Shown here: positions 46,448-59,263 of the stretch, piece by piece
How positions within the stretch are numbered: position 1 is the first letter of the stretch
Layout: every line of letters begins with the position of its first letter
Source of the DNA: Shewanella sp. MBTL60-112-B2
GTDB lineage: Bacteria > Pseudomonadota > Gammaproteobacteria > Enterobacterales > Shewanellaceae
Direction of reading: 5' to 3'
Assembly (NCBI RefSeq): GCF_019655055.1
Contig: NZ_BPFA01000006.1
Location: 124,001-188,000 of the forward strand
DNA: 64,000 nucleotides
The notes under the pieces: model-generated
The model's input: only the letters and a program-made list of their open reading frames with translations
Told to the model about the DNA's origin: nothing
Databases searched by the model: none
Program-made: the position numbers and the translations under genes

Positions 46448-46456
46448 TACGCAGCA
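46448..46456. repeat. Right target-site duplication of IS10
   Basis: TACGCAGCA, identical to 45110-45118. The half-site AGC matches the IS10 target preference NGCTNAGCN at one side only. Confidence 0.95.
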
Positions 46457-46805
46457 TTGAGTCTAAGGGTTTATCGAAGCGCATGACTTCGTGATTTTTA
46501 TAATGATGAGAGGTAACAACAACCCGGTTATTAGCATCGAAAATGGCAATAAACTGCACCAACGATGCTTTATTCAATTGCGCTGAGGTGATCAGCCTCT
46601 TGGTGGTTTCGAAATCTTTGCTTTCAAGCCCCACTTCAGAGGCTATTGCCAAGGGCTCGATGATATTACTTGCTTGTTCTATGAGCGTATCTTCAAGTTC
46701 ATAGAATCTATTTATGGTAAAATAGCCGCCCAATAAGATACCCACTAAAATTGTAGGGGCTAACGCCAATACCAGAACCCACGAACGAAGGCTGTATTTG
46801 GTCAT
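46448..46805 (-). pseudogene. barA: barA, 5' part, split by IS10
   Basis: Encodes the BarA N-terminus: cytoplasmic MTKYSLRSW, first membrane helix (LVLALAPTILVGILLGGYF) and the start of the periplasmic sensor domain (NNRVVVTSH). It is cut at about residue 118. The frame runs on into IS10 for a few codons. ATG 46805 is chosen by similarity to E. coli BarA (MTNYSLRAR); the frame is also open to an ATG at 46823. It is divergent from rlmD, the same arrangement as in E. coli. Confidence 0.92.
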
Positions 46806-46920
46806 ATTGTTGGCATCATTCATTCTTTGTATGGGTTACCATTTAATATAGTGTGAGTTATCGATAGACTGCCAGATATTAACCTGTTTTGGCCAGTTTT
46901 TTATCTATTTAGAGAGCAAA

Positions 46921-48258
46921 ATGGCACAATTTTTTAAAGCAAAACCAAATAGATCTAAGCAATTATCATCGAAGTTGTCACTTAAGGTGACGCAGCTGGA
47001 TCATCTAGGGGCTGGCATTGGTCATCACGATGGTAAGATTGTTTTTATCAATGGCGCCTTACCCGATGAGACGGTATCGGTGCAGTTAACTGAGCAGAAA
47101 AAGAAGTTTTCTCGCGGTAAGTTGCTCAAAATTGAGCAGCGATCAATTGAGCGTGTGACTCCGCCGTGTCCACATTTTGATAAATGTGGTGGTTGTGATC
47201 TGCAGCACCTTGATATTGTGGCTCAGCGTAAACATAAGGCCAATACACTTGTCGACTTGGTGAATAAATTTGCTCAAGCTCAGGCGAGTGAGGTTTGCGC
47301 TCCACTCAGTAGTGATGCTTGGCATTACCGCCGCCGTGCGCGTTTAGCAACCTGGTTTGATAAGAACACTAAACACATTAGTTTGGGCTTTAGAGCGAGT
47401 AGCAGCAGTGATGTGGTTGAGATCCAGTCCTGTGCGGTATTAGCAGAGCCCTTATCAGCCTTAATTCCAGACCTAGCGTTTATGCTTAATCAGTTAAGCG
47501 GTAAAAAAGCCTTAGGCCACGTTGAGTTGACCGAGGCCGATAACGGCAACTTTGTCGTGCTTCGAGTGACTAAAGTTCTGTCGGATAAAGATAAGGCTCG
47601 ATTAGTTGAATTTGCAAATAAGCATGATGTTATCGTGCTACTGCAAGATGATGACGCTCAGTGTGAGCACCTAAATGGCGCAGGTGAGCAGCCGTTTTAC
47701 ACCTTAGCTGGCAGTGATATTAAGCTTAACTTCTCTCCTGGTAACTTTATTCAAGTTAATGGTCCGGTAAACCAAGCTATGGTGAATCAGGCCGTAGAAT
47801 GGTTGTCGCCAAAAGCTGGCGAGCGAGTGCTAGACCTTTTCTGCGGTATTGGTAACTTCAGTCTGCCGCTGGCCAAAGATGGCGCCGAGGTGATTGGTGT
47901 TGAAGGGGTGCCAGCTATGGTTGAGCAGGCAAGAGCCAATGCTCAGCAAAGTGGCTTAGATAAAGTCTCTTTCTACCATGCAGACTTAAGTGCTGATCTA
48001 TCTAAAGAGCCATGGTTGGGTAAGGTCGATAAGATGTTAATTGATCCCGCTCGTGCGGGTGCCTATGAAAGCATGCAGTCACTGAAAAAGCTTAAACCAA
48101 AATCCTTAGTCTATGTTTCGTGTAATCCGGCGAGTCTTGCGCGCGACAGTGAAGTGATATTAAAGCAGGGCTATAAGCTTAAAAAAATTGGCTTAATAGA
48201 TATGTTCCCTCAGACCCATCACTTAGAGTCGATGGCGCTGTTTGAGTTAGGAAATTAA
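46921..48258 (+). CDS. rlmD: 23S rRNA (uracil-1939-C5)-methyltransferase RlmD
   Basis: Methylates U1939 of 23S rRNA using SAM. The 445-residue protein has an N-terminal TRAM domain ([20 protein letters not shown]) and the 4Fe-4S cysteines [15 protein letters not shown] near residue 82 (the fourth Cys further on). The methyltransferase core is [25 protein letters not shown], and the catalytic Cys in [12 protein letters not shown]. The ATG at 46921 follows AGAGCAAA. It is upstream of relA, as in E. coli. Confidence 0.96.
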   Translation: MAQFFKAKPNRSKQLSSKLSLKVTQLDHLGAGIGHHDGKIVFINGALPDETVSVQLTEQKKKFSRGKLLKIEQRSIERVTPPCPHFDKCGGCDLQHLDIVAQRKHKANTLVDLVNKFAQAQASEVCAPLSSDAWHYRRRARLATWFDKNTKHISLGFRASSSSDVVEIQSCAVLAEPLSALIPDLAFMLNQLSGKKALGHVELTEADNGNFVVLRVTKVLSDKDKARLVEFANKHDVIVLLQDDDAQCEHLNGAGEQPFYTLAGSDIKLNFSPGNFIQVNGPVNQAMVNQAVEWLSPKAGERVLDLFCGIGNFSLPLAKDGAEVIGVEGVPAMVEQARANAQQSGLDKVSFYHADLSADLSKEPWLGKVDKMLIDPARAGAYESMQSLKKLKPKSLVYVSCNPASLARDSEVILKQGYKLKKIGLIDMFPQTHHLESMALFELGN

Positions 48259-48325
48259 ACAAAAAGACACAAATAGATACATTTAATGAAACCTTTTGCT
48301 TAAATATAACTCATACAATTCAAAC

Positions 48326-48388
48326 TCAGGCCATATAGGCGTTTTTAGTCGCAATTGTCAGCTTTTGTACATTGACAATAACGCCTGA
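48326..48388. promoter_or_regulatory. Compound stem-loop in the rlmD-relA spacer
   Basis: An inner perfect 7-bp stem (ATTGTCA 48354-48360 with TGACAAT 48373-48379) is enclosed by an outer stem (TCAGG, bulge, GCGTT with AACGCCTGA). It ends about 87 bases before the relA ATG. It lacks a T tract, so it is not a standard terminator. It may be a relA leader element. Confidence 0.4.
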
Positions 48389-48474
48389 ATGACGAATATA
48401 GTGGGTATAAATTAAAAAGATATAGTTAAGTGGCTGTTAACCTCTATCTTAGGTATGTAAAGGAATTAAATACG

Positions 48475-50682
48475 ATGGTATCTGTTCGTGAAGCACATTT
48501 TAGCGATCCTGATTTTCAACTTGAAGAATGGGTGCAACGTTATATAAGTGATGCTTCGGAAGCTCAAATTCTATTGACCTTAATTGAGCGGGTCGAACTG
48601 CTCGTGGGGCAAAAGAAAGACGCGAACGTTACCGTATTAAAACGTGCGCGCGAGATGATAGAAATTCTTGCGCCGCTGAATATGGATATTGAAACACTAC
48701 AGGCCGCCATCTTGTTTGTGGTGTTTGACGCGGGTCTAATCACGCAAGAAGATGTCGAAGAGGAGTTTGGCGCTAAGCTAGCCGTTTTGGTGTCGAGCGT
48801 TGAGACCATGAATGCTATTGGCGCGCTAAAAGTCGATAATCAGACTCGTAGCGGCGAGCCGCAGATCGATAATATCCGTAAGATGTTATTGGCCATGGTA
48901 GAAGATGTGCGCGCAGTGGTGATTAAACTTGCCGAACGCATCTGTTTGCTGCGTGAGATCAAGAACGCCGATGAGGAAGTTAAAGTCCTTGTCGCCCGTG
49001 AGATCGCTGATATTTATGCGCCACTGGCTAACCGATTAGGTATTGGTCAGCTTAAGTGGGAGCTTGAAGATATTTCGTTCCGCTACCTGCATCCACAAAC
49101 CTATAAAGATATCGCTAAGCAGCTTGATGGTAAGCGCCTCGACAGAGAAACCTTTATCGATGACTTCGTTAGCCAATTACAGGCGCGACTCGATAAAGAT
49201 CTGATCCGCGCTAAGGTCTACGGCCGCCCTAAACATATCTACAGTATCTGGAAGAAAATGAAGGGCAAGCAGCTTAAGTTTGATGAGCTGTTTGACGTAC
49301 GAGCCGTACGTATCGTGACCGACCGCCTGCAAGATTGCTACGGCGCCTTAGGTGTAGTGCATACACTTTGGCACCATATTCCACGTGAGTTTGATGACTA
49401 TGTAGCCAACCCTAAGCCAAATGGTTACCAGTCTATTCATACTGTGGTGGTTGGGCCTGAAGGCAAGACTGTTGAAATCCAAATTCGTACCGAGCAGATG
49501 CATGAAGACGCAGAACTTGGTGTGGCTGCGCACTGGAAATATAAAGAAGGTAGCGCTAGCGGTAAACAAAGCGGTTACGAAGATAAGATTAACTGGTTGC
49601 GTAAAATCTTGCAGTGGCAAGAAGATGTGGCCGAAAGCGGTAACTTGGTCGATGAGATCCGCAGTCAGGTCTTTGAAGACCGAGTGTACGTGTTTACTCC
49701 CAACGGTGAAGTCATTGATCTCCCCTTAGGTTCGACGGTACTCGACTTTGCTTATTACATTCACTCTCATGTGGGGCATAAATGTATTGGCGCCAAGGTC
49801 GATGGCCGTATTGTGCAGTTTACCTATCAGGTGGAAACGGGGCAGCGCATAGAGATCATCACCTCAAAGCACCCAAACCCTAAGCGTGATTGGCTAAACC
49901 CAAACCTGGGTTACATTCAGACTTCTCGTGCTCGTTCAAAAATTCAGCACTGGTTTAAACAGCAAGATAGAGATAAGAATATCGTTGCTGGTCGAGAGAT
50001 GCTCGATGCCGAGCTTGGGCGAATTAATCTGAATATTAAAGATGCACAGTCTGCAGTAGAAAGATTTAACTTGGTGAGTATGGATGACCTGCTGGCTGGT
50101 ATTGGCGGCGGAGATGTACGTCTTAATCAAGTGGTAAACCATGTTCAAAGTCGTCTGCGCACTAAAGAGCTCAGTGATGAAGAGGTAGTCGAAGACTTAG
50201 TTAAGAAGAGCCAGAATAAGTCGGTTAAGAGAGGTAAGGGGCAAGTCGAAGTCAACGGCGTCGGCAACCTTATGAGTCATATCGCTAAATGTTGTCAGCC
50301 TGTACCTGGTGATGAGATTTTTGGTTTTATTACCAAGGGCCGAGGTATTTCAGTACACAGAGCCGATTGCGATCAGGTTAAAGAGTTAATTCGCGCCGCG
50401 CCTGAGCGTTCGGTCGATGTGGTGTGGGGCGAGAACTATTCCGGTGGTTATAAAATCCGTTTAAGCCTGCTGGCCAATGACCGCTCTGGACTGCTTCGAG
50501 ATTTAACTTCGGTACTCGCGGCAGAAAAGACCCATGTGATGGCGATGAGCTCAACCTCAGATGTGAAAACGCAAACCGCGACCATTGAATTGGAGCTTGA
50601 GCTTTATAATTTAGATGGCTTGTCTAAAGTGTTATCCAAGATTAACCAAGTAGATGGCGTGATACAGGCCAGAAGGCTGTAA
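48475..50682 (+). CDS. relA: GTP pyrophosphokinase RelA ((p)ppGpp synthetase I)
   Basis: Makes (p)ppGpp on ribosomes stalled with uncharged tRNA. In order: an inactive HD-like domain (no HD pair at the hydrolase site), synthetase (VYGRPKHIYSIWKKM, FDELFDVRAVRI, NPKPNGYQSIHTVV, QMHEDAELGVAAHWKYKE), TGS (VYVFTPNGEVIDLPLGST), the zinc-finger region with IAKCCQPVPGDEI and a C-terminal ACT (RSGLLRDLTSVLA). The ATG at 48475 gives MVSVREAHF as in E. coli and has AAGGA about 10 bases ahead. The upstream open frame is rejected. Length 735. Confidence 0.96.
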   Translation: MVSVREAHFSDPDFQLEEWVQRYISDASEAQILLTLIERVELLVGQKKDANVTVLKRAREMIEILAPLNMDIETLQAAILFVVFDAGLITQEDVEEEFGAKLAVLVSSVETMNAIGALKVDNQTRSGEPQIDNIRKMLLAMVEDVRAVVIKLAERICLLREIKNADEEVKVLVAREIADIYAPLANRLGIGQLKWELEDISFRYLHPQTYKDIAKQLDGKRLDRETFIDDFVSQLQARLDKDLIRAKVYGRPKHIYSIWKKMKGKQLKFDELFDVRAVRIVTDRLQDCYGALGVVHTLWHHIPREFDDYVANPKPNGYQSIHTVVVGPEGKTVEIQIRTEQMHEDAELGVAAHWKYKEGSASGKQSGYEDKINWLRKILQWQEDVAESGNLVDEIRSQVFEDRVYVFTPNGEVIDLPLGSTVLDFAYYIHSHVGHKCIGAKVDGRIVQFTYQVETGQRIEIITSKHPNPKRDWLNPNLGYIQTSRARSKIQHWFKQQDRDKNIVAGREMLDAELGRINLNIKDAQSAVERFNLVSMDDLLAGIGGGDVRLNQVVNHVQSRLRTKELSDEEVVEDLVKKSQNKSVKRGKGQVEVNGVGNLMSHIAKCCQPVPGDEIFGFITKGRGISVHRADCDQVKELIRAAPERSVDVVWGENYSGGYKIRLSLLANDRSGLLRDLTSVLAAEKTHVMAMSSTSDVKTQTATIELELELYNLDGLSKVLSKINQVDGVIQARRL

Positions 50683-50691
50683 CTTAAAGAT

Positions 50692-50718
50692 AACGGCAAC
50701 CAACGGGTTGCCGTTTTT
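50692..50718 (+). terminator. Terminator of relA
   Basis: A 10-bp stem (AACGGCAACC / GGTTGCCGTT) with a 4-base loop, then TTTTT. Confidence 0.9.
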
Positions 50719-50780
50719 ATATGTAATTATTAATCGTGACTTTAGCGTGACAGCGTTAAAGCACTGTACAGGAAAGTGGA

Positions 50781-51584
50781 ATGACTCAACTAGTTGGCGA
50801 TACCCGCCCTCTACTTAATATTATGCAAAAGCTGCGCGACCCAGAAACGGGCTGTGCTTGGGACCGAGCGCAGAATTTTCAGACAATCGTGCCATTTACC
50901 ATAGAAGAAGCTTATGAAGTGGCGGACACGATAGAGCGTATGGCTCTCGATGAGTTGCCTGACGAATTAGGTGACTTGCTGTTTCAGGTTGTTTTTTATT
51001 GTCAGCTTGGTAAAGAGCAGGGGCTTTTTGATTTTGACACTGTGGTTGAGCGTATTTGCGATAAACTTACTCGTCGCCATCCCCATGTATTTGAAGGCTT
51101 AGCGGCTACAAGTACGGCTGAGATAAAGCAAAATTGGGAGCAATTGAAAGCGGATGAACGCAGTCAGCGAGCGCTAGACTCAGTGCTTGATGATATTCCT
51201 CTGAGTTTGCCTGCGTTATCGCGCTCGATAAAAATCCAGAAACGAGTGGCTAGGGTTGGATTTGACTGGGCAGAACTTGAGCCTGTGGTGGCAAAAATCC
51301 ATGAAGAGATCGATGAAGTGCTTTATGAAGTAAAGCAAGACACGGTCGATGCAGGCAAAGTAAAAGATGAGATGGGTGACTTATTGTTCGCTGTGGTAAA
51401 CCTTGCAAGGCACTTAGGTGTTGAGCCAGAACAGGCATTAAGGCAAGCAAATCATAAGTTTGAAAGGCGATTTCGTGGCGTTGAAGCCTACGCACAAGCT
51501 GATGGTCGCTTGATGACGGAACACACATTAACAGAGCTTGATGGTTACTGGGATCAGGTTAAACAGGATGAAGCAAATAAATAA
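50781..51584 (+). CDS. mazG: Nucleoside triphosphate pyrophosphohydrolase MazG
   Basis: Hydrolyses NTPs and dNTPs to monophosphates. The 267-residue protein has two MazG domains. The first has CAWDRAQNF, FTIEEAYEVADTIE and LPDELGDLLFQVVF; the second has KIHEEIDEVLYEV and VKDEMGDLLFAVVNLARHLG. In E. coli it also follows relA (there with mazEF between), and can deplete ppGpp. No mazEF toxin-antitoxin pair is present here. Confidence 0.95.
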   Translation: MTQLVGDTRPLLNIMQKLRDPETGCAWDRAQNFQTIVPFTIEEAYEVADTIERMALDELPDELGDLLFQVVFYCQLGKEQGLFDFDTVVERICDKLTRRHPHVFEGLAATSTAEIKQNWEQLKADERSQRALDSVLDDIPLSLPALSRSIKIQKRVARVGFDWAELEPVVAKIHEEIDEVLYEVKQDTVDAGKVKDEMGDLLFAVVNLARHLGVEPEQALRQANHKFERRFRGVEAYAQADGRLMTEHTLTELDGYWDQVKQDEANK

Positions 51585-51636
51585 CTTAGCTTTTAGGTTA
51601 ATTGTAGTTTGTCGAATCAAGGTTGCTTTGGTATAA

Positions 51637-53340
<1,704 letters not shown>

Positions 53341-53347
53341 TTACGAC

Positions 53348-53381
53348 AAAGCCGCTTCCATTTTATGGGGGCGGCTTTTTT
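53348..53381 (+). terminator. Terminator of pyrG
   Basis: The stem AAAGCCGC / GCGGCTTT, extended by wobble pairs, is followed by TTTTTT. Confidence 0.85.
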
Positions 53382-53452
53382 GTTTCTAGCGATGTAATAA
53401 CTGCACAGAATTTCGTTTTACTTTTATCTTTAAATTTATCTTTAAAACTTAA

Positions 53453-54760
<1,308 letters not shown>

Positions 54761-54775
54761 ATCGCTATAAACTTT

Positions 54776-54804
54776 AAAAAGGCCACCACTCGGTGGCCTT
54801 TTTT
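54776..54804 (+). terminator. Terminator of eno
   Basis: The perfect stem GGCCACC / GGTGGCC has flanking A and T runs and a 4-base loop. Confidence 0.92.
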
Positions 54805-54850
54805 GTTGTACTATCTGTCTAATATTCTCAACTTCTTGCTACTTTGAATC

Positions 54851-55147
54851 ATGAAACGGCTTCTTTTTGTATTAATTGCTCTACTTGCCATGCTTCAGTA
54901 TCGCCTTTGGTTGGGTGATAAGAGCTTAGCTGACTCTTTTCATCTGCAGGAGCAGATAAAACTACAGCAGCAAAGCAACGCACAATTAGTGGCTCGAAAC
55001 CAAATTTTGAGAGAAGAGATCAGTGATCTTCGAAGTGGTACCGAAGCACTAGAAGAGCGTGCCCGCAACGAGCTAGGCATGGTCAAAGAGGGCGAAACCT
55101 TCTTTCGTGTCGTTGGAGGCGAACGTGGGGGCGTGCCTGAGAACTGA
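54851..55147 (+). CDS. ftsB: Cell division protein FtsB
   Basis: A small bitopic divisome protein that bridges FtsQ and FtsL. It has 98 residues: a short cytoplasmic start, one membrane helix (LLFVLIALLAMLQYRLWL) and a periplasmic coiled coil (LQEQIKLQQQSNAQLVARNQ). The conserved end is ARNELGMVKEGETFFRVV. It is followed 51 bases later by ispD, the standard gammaproteobacterial order. Confidence 0.95.
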   Translation: MKRLLFVLIALLAMLQYRLWLGDKSLADSFHLQEQIKLQQQSNAQLVARNQILREEISDLRSGTEALEERARNELGMVKEGETFFRVVGGERGGVPEN

Positions 55148-55198
55148 TTTTAGTTTAACCGAACATAGAAAGATGCCGCTATTAGATGGAGCTCTCTC

Positions 55199-55891
55199 AT
55201 GAGCCAAACACCCAACAAAATTATCGCGATTGTCCCCGCTGCTGGCATAGGCAGTCGTATGGGCGCTGAAATTCCAAAGCAATACTTACAGCTTAATGAG
55301 CAAAGCATATTAGGCCATACGCTGGACTGCTTGCTATCGCACCCGAGTATTGAAAAGGTGATTGTCGCACTTAATCCTCAAGATGAATTCTTTGCGCACT
55401 TACCTCAAGCTAAGCATCCAAAGCTACAGGCTGTAACAGGTGGTAAAGAGCGTGCAGACTCTGTGCTAGCGGCTTTAACCTTGGCACCAGTTGATGCCTG
55501 GGCGTTAGTGCATGATGCTGCGCGTCCGTGTTTAAGCCACCTAGATATCGACAAGTTAATCGAGTCGGCATCTCGCTTCCCGCAGGGCGCCATTTTAGCG
55601 GCGCCAGTACGTGACACCATGAAGCGCAGTAATGCACAGGGCTTAATTACCGAAACGGTTTGCCGCGAAAACTTATGGCACGCACTCACGCCCCAGTATT
55701 TTCCCGTTAAAAATCTTAAGCAATACTTATGTGATGCGTTAGCCGCCGGTGCATTAATTACCGATGAGGCATCAGCAATGGAGTGGGCTGGTATTGCTCC
55801 GGGCATTGTATCGGGGCGGGCTGATAATATTAAGGTGACTCACCCAGATGATCTGCAGCTTGCGTCGCTGTTTCTTAAAAGTGCTCAATAG
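55199..55891 (+). CDS. ispD: 2-C-methyl-D-erythritol 4-phosphate cytidylyltransferase
   Basis: Third step of the MEP isoprenoid pathway: attaches CMP to methylerythritol phosphate. The 230-residue protein has the nucleotide loop IVPAAGIGSRMGAEIPKQYL, ALVHDAARPCLSH, AAPVRDTMKRS and the C-terminal TDEASAMEWAG, GRADNIKVTHPDDL. It is next to ispF, which performs a later step of the same pathway. Confidence 0.97.
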   Translation: MSQTPNKIIAIVPAAGIGSRMGAEIPKQYLQLNEQSILGHTLDCLLSHPSIEKVIVALNPQDEFFAHLPQAKHPKLQAVTGGKERADSVLAALTLAPVDAWALVHDAARPCLSHLDIDKLIESASRFPQGAILAAPVRDTMKRSNAQGLITETVCRENLWHALTPQYFPVKNLKQYLCDALAAGALITDEASAMEWAGIAPGIVSGRADNIKVTHPDDLQLASLFLKSAQ

Positions 55892-55947
55892 GCCAGCCTA
55901 GAAACTTATTCGCTTGAATTATACTCGTTAGATAAACAGGAACACCG

Positions 55948-56427
55948 ATGAAAATTAGAATTGGTCATGGCTTTGATGTTCACAAATTTGGCGGCGAGCC
56001 ACCACTGATCCTCGGTGGTGTTAAAGTGCCTTATGAGGTGGGTTTAATCGCACACTCTGATGGTGATGTGGTTTTGCATGCTATCTCTGATGCGATTCTT
56101 GGTGCAATGGCACTTGGAGATATCGGTAAACACTTTCCCGATACCGATCCAGATTTCAAGGGCGCCGACAGCCGTGTGCTATTGAGGCACTGTTATCAAC
56201 TAGCGACAGAGATGGGTTACAGCCTATCAAACCTGGATGTGACAGTAATTGCTCAGGCACCTAAAATGGCTCCGCATATCGAAGCTATACGTGAGGTACT
56301 GGCAGAAGATTTAGCATCTGATATTAGCGGTATTAATGTCAAAGCGACCACCACCGAAAAATTAGGCTTTACCGGCAGAAAAGAAGGCATAGCCGTTGAA
56401 GCTGTGGTGTTGATGATTAAAGCCTAG
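55948..56427 (+). CDS. ispF: 2-C-methyl-D-erythritol 2,4-cyclodiphosphate synthase
   Basis: Cyclises CDP-methylerythritol phosphate with loss of CMP in the MEP pathway. The 159-residue trimeric enzyme has the metal ligands Asp10 and His12 in GHGFDVHKF, a further His in [19 protein letters not shown], then [10 protein letters not shown] and [17 protein letters not shown]. Confidence 0.97.
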   Translation: MKIRIGHGFDVHKFGGEPPLILGGVKVPYEVGLIAHSDGDVVLHAISDAILGAMALGDIGKHFPDTDPDFKGADSRVLLRHCYQLATEMGYSLSNLDVTVIAQAPKMAPHIEAIREVLAEDLASDISGINVKATTTEKLGFTGRKEGIAVEAVVLMIKA

Positions 56428-56429
56428 TG

Positions 56430-56459
56430 TTTTGGCTAAGCTCAAAGGGCTAGCCAAAA
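56430..56459 (+). terminator. Hairpin after ispF, possible weak terminator
   Basis: A perfect 9-bp stem TTTTGGCTA / TAGCCAAAA with a 12-base loop. There is no T run after it, so it may only slow transcription into truD. Confidence 0.45.
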
Positions 56460-56513
56460 TAGCAGCAACCTTAAGTTGCTTTGCAAAATAGATTAGTGAG
56501 ACAAGTAAGCGAT

Positions 56514-57581
56514 ATGAGCGAATTACATTATTTATACGGCAAGCCGACATCTACTGCCGATCTGCGCACTCACAATAGTGACTTTCAGGTACAAGAAATC
56601 CTACCTTTTGCCCCTACGGGTGAAGGTGAGCATCATTTGCTGCATATTCGTAAAGAGGGACTCAACACCGTTGAAGTCGCTAAAATGCTATCTAGCTTTG
56701 CTCATGTGCATCCGAAAGAGGTGACCTACGCAGGGCAAAAAGATAAGCACGCGATTACCGAACAGTGGTTTGGCGTTCGTATTCCCGGTAAGGAAACACC
56801 AAATTGGCAGCAATTAAATAGCGAGCAGCTCACAGTACTTAGTGCTTCTAGACACAGTAAAAAGCTACGTATTGGTGCGCTGGCTGGCAACCGTTTTACC
56901 TTAACCTTACGCAATGTCTCCGATATGAGTGATGTGCTTGCGCGCATCGAGAAGATTAGCGAGCAAGGCGTGCCGAACTACTTTGGTGAACAACGCTTTG
57001 GTCACGACGGCAAGAATCTAATATTTGGTCGTCAGATGTTTACAGGGCGTAAAGTGAAAGATAGAAACAAACGCAGCATGTATCTGTCTGCTGTGCGTTC
57101 AAATCTATTTAATACGGCGGTATCCACGCGTTTAGCTCAACATGGCACAGCAAGGCTTATTGGCGACTGCGTTATGCTTGCTGGCAGCAAGAGTTATTTT
57201 GTGGCCGAGCAGTGGGATGAAACTTTAGTTGAGCGTTTAGCTAAAAAAGACATACAGCTGTCTGCGCCGTTATGGGGACGTGGCTTACCGCTTGCACAAG
57301 CTGATGCAGCCGAGTGTGAGACGGCAGCACTTGAATCGCTAGCTATAGATAAAGACGGCTTAGAGCAAGCAGGACTGAATCAAGAAAGACGCGCATTGTT
57401 ACTTGAGCCACAACATCTGCAATATGAGGTAGACGAAGATACCATTATTCTAAAATTTGCATTACCATCAGGTTCTTATGCCACATCGGTACTGCGTGAG
57501 CTGTTTGTGTATCAAGATGTCCAAGAAGTGGCGCGCCAACAAATGCTAGCTGAGCAAAGAAATGCAGAGGCGCAGCAATGA
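56514..57581 (+). CDS. truD: tRNA pseudouridine(13) synthase TruD
   Basis: Makes pseudouridine 13 in tRNA-Glu. The 355-residue protein has the catalytic Asp in [64 protein letters not shown] and a late [17 protein letters not shown] 56514 ([11 protein letters not shown]) is preferred by similarity; the open frame back to 56481 has no support. It overlaps surE by 4 bases (ATGA). Confidence 0.95.
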   Translation: MSELHYLYGKPTSTADLRTHNSDFQVQEILPFAPTGEGEHHLLHIRKEGLNTVEVAKMLSSFAHVHPKEVTYAGQKDKHAITEQWFGVRIPGKETPNWQQLNSEQLTVLSASRHSKKLRIGALAGNRFTLTLRNVSDMSDVLARIEKISEQGVPNYFGEQRFGHDGKNLIFGRQMFTGRKVKDRNKRSMYLSAVRSNLFNTAVSTRLAQHGTARLIGDCVMLAGSKSYFVAEQWDETLVERLAKKDIQLSAPLWGRGLPLAQADAAECETAALESLAIDKDGLEQAGLNQERRALLLEPQHLQYEVDEDTIILKFALPSGSYATSVLRELFVYQDVQEVARQQMLAEQRNAEAQQ

Positions 57582-58324
57582 AGATTCTGATCAGCAATGA
57601 TGATGGCGTCAATGCTATAGGCATTGCAGCTCTGACTCGCTCATTGAGCCAGATAGCAGAGACACTCACGGTTGGGCCTGATAGAAACTGTTCTGGTGCG
57701 AGTAACTCGTTAACCTTGACCAACCCGCTTCGACTCAATACCTTAGACAATGGTTTTATCTCGGTAAGCGGTACACCAACCGACTGTGTTCATTTAGCCA
57801 TACGTGAGTTATATCAAGATGAGCCCGATATGGTGGTCTCAGGCATTAATGCTGGCGCGAATATGGGTGATGATACTCTGTATTCAGGGACGGTAGCGGC
57901 GGCGATGGAAGGACGCTTTCTAGGTTTTCCTGCGATAGCTATCTCTTTGGTCGGCCATGAGCATTACGAAACTGCGGCTCATTATGCGTTGAAAATCGTT
58001 AAAGCCTTGCAAGAAAACCCAGTTGCTCAAGATAAGATCTTGAACATTAATGTGCCAGATTTACCATTATCTGAAGTGAAGGGGATGAAAATTACCCGCC
58101 TTGGTGCAAGACATAGAGCAGAAGGTATGGTGAGAACCCAAGATCCCGCCGGCAAAGAGATTTTTTGGTTAGGTCCGCCGGGTGATGAACAAGATGCGAG
58201 TGACGGTACTGATTTTTACGCTGTTGCTAATGGCTATGTATCGATTACACCACTAACTGTTGATTTAACCGCTTTTGAACAACTCAAGGCTCTGGATAAT
58301 TGGTTAGCTAAGCTCACCGATTAA
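57578..58324 (+). CDS. surE: 5'/3'-nucleotidase SurE
   Basis: A metal-dependent nucleotidase and polyphosphatase linked to stationary-phase survival. The 248-residue product has the metal-binding start [12 protein letters not shown] (Asp8, Asp9), [27 protein letters not shown] and [20 protein letters not shown]. The C-terminus ([20 protein letters not shown]) is repeated as a decayed copy just downstream. It belongs to the conserved truD-surE-pcm-nlpD-rpoS row. Confidence 0.97.
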   Translation: MKILISNDDGVNAIGIAALTRSLSQIAETLTVGPDRNCSGASNSLTLTNPLRLNTLDNGFISVSGTPTDCVHLAIRELYQDEPDMVVSGINAGANMGDDTLYSGTVAAAMEGRFLGFPAIAISLVGHEHYETAAHYALKIVKALQENPVAQDKILNINVPDLPLSEVKGMKITRLGARHRAEGMVRTQDPAGKEIFWLGPPGDEQDASDGTDFYAVANGYVSITPLTVDLTAFEQLKALDNWLAKLTD

Positions 58325-58342
58325 CAAGGGGACTGAGTCTTC

Positions 58343-58433
58343 TGTTATGGAACTGGTGACAGTGACGCTTGAGTTAAATGCTTTGAACAGCTCAGTGCAT
58401 TAGATATTGAGTTAACGAACTGCAGCGTTTAAC
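58343..58433 (+). pseudogene. Decayed tandem copy of the surE 3' end
   Basis: The stretch 58371-58433 aligns with 58262-58325 (the end of surE) at roughly 65-70 percent by eye. Translated, the intact tail [13 protein letters not shown] corresponds to NA, a frameshift, then FEQLSALDIEL. Similarity extends upstream to about 58343 (VTVTLEL against ITPLTVDL). It has no start codon of its own. Confidence 0.6.
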
Positions 58434-58516
58434 AGCCGAGTGAAAACCTATGTCGATTGCCTTATAAAACCGGCAATCGAAGCGTTAACAAATTTAGAAA
58501 TATTGGAAAAAGATTT

Positions 58517-59152
58517 ATGAACCCTGTTGCCTCAACATCAGCATTGAACCTTGCAAGAAGTCTGTATGAGGCTGGGATCCGTAATGAAGCGGTACTGCGT
58601 GCGGTTGCAAATACACCAAGGGAGCGGTTTCTTGATGCTGCTCTAGGTCATAAGGCTTATGAGAATACTGCGCTGCCGATAGGGCAAGGTCAGACTATTT
58701 CCCAGCCTTATATCGTTGCCAGAATGACTGAAATCATCCTGCAGAACAAGCCTAGCAAAGTGCTTGAAATAGGTACGGGATCGGGTTACCAGGCTGCGGT
58801 ATTAGCACAACTGGTTCCACAACTTTGCACGGTAGAGCGAATTAAAAGTTTGCAGATCCAAGCAAGGCAGAGGTTAAAAAAGCTCGACTTACATAATATT
58901 GCTTTCAAATATGGCGATGGTTGGCAAGGGTGGCCAAGTAAAGGGCCGTATGACGCTATTATGGTAACTGCCGCAGCAAGTTCAGTTCCTGAAGCTTTAA
59001 TCGCACAATTAGCAGACAGCGGCGTGTTAGTTATCCCTGTTGGCGAGTTATCGCAACAGCTGTTGAAGCTTACTCGAGTCGGCAACCAATTCACCTCTGA
59101 GGTGATTGAGGATGTCCGCTTTGTACCGCTAGTCAGTGGCGAATTGGCATAG
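58517..59152 (+). CDS. pcm: Protein-L-isoaspartate O-methyltransferase
   Basis: Repairs isoaspartyl damage in ageing proteins with SAM. The 211-residue protein has [25 protein letters not shown]... split here as [30 protein letters not shown], the SAM loop [18 protein letters not shown] and [16 protein letters not shown] 58517 (MNPVAST) follows GGAAAAAGA. The open frame back to 58457 covers spacer DNA. Confidence 0.95.
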   Translation: MNPVASTSALNLARSLYEAGIRNEAVLRAVANTPRERFLDAALGHKAYENTALPIGQGQTISQPYIVARMTEIILQNKPSKVLEIGTGSGYQAAVLAQLVPQLCTVERIKSLQIQARQRLKKLDLHNIAFKYGDGWQGWPSKGPYDAIMVTAAASSVPEALIAQLADSGVLVIPVGELSQQLLKLTRVGNQFTSEVIEDVRFVPLVSGELA

Positions 59153-59263
59153 GCTTTTTTGCACCGCCTTAGCGAACAGATAAGCTTTCAAGTAAAAAAC
59201 AAGAAAAGTCATAATTAATTAAATAGTGTCGTCAACTGGGTAATTTGGGGTGAATAGTTAACA

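Noticed and set aside
50718-50781. mazEF toxin-antitoxin genes between relA and mazG
   Set aside because: Only about 60 bases separate the relA terminator from mazG, too little for any gene.
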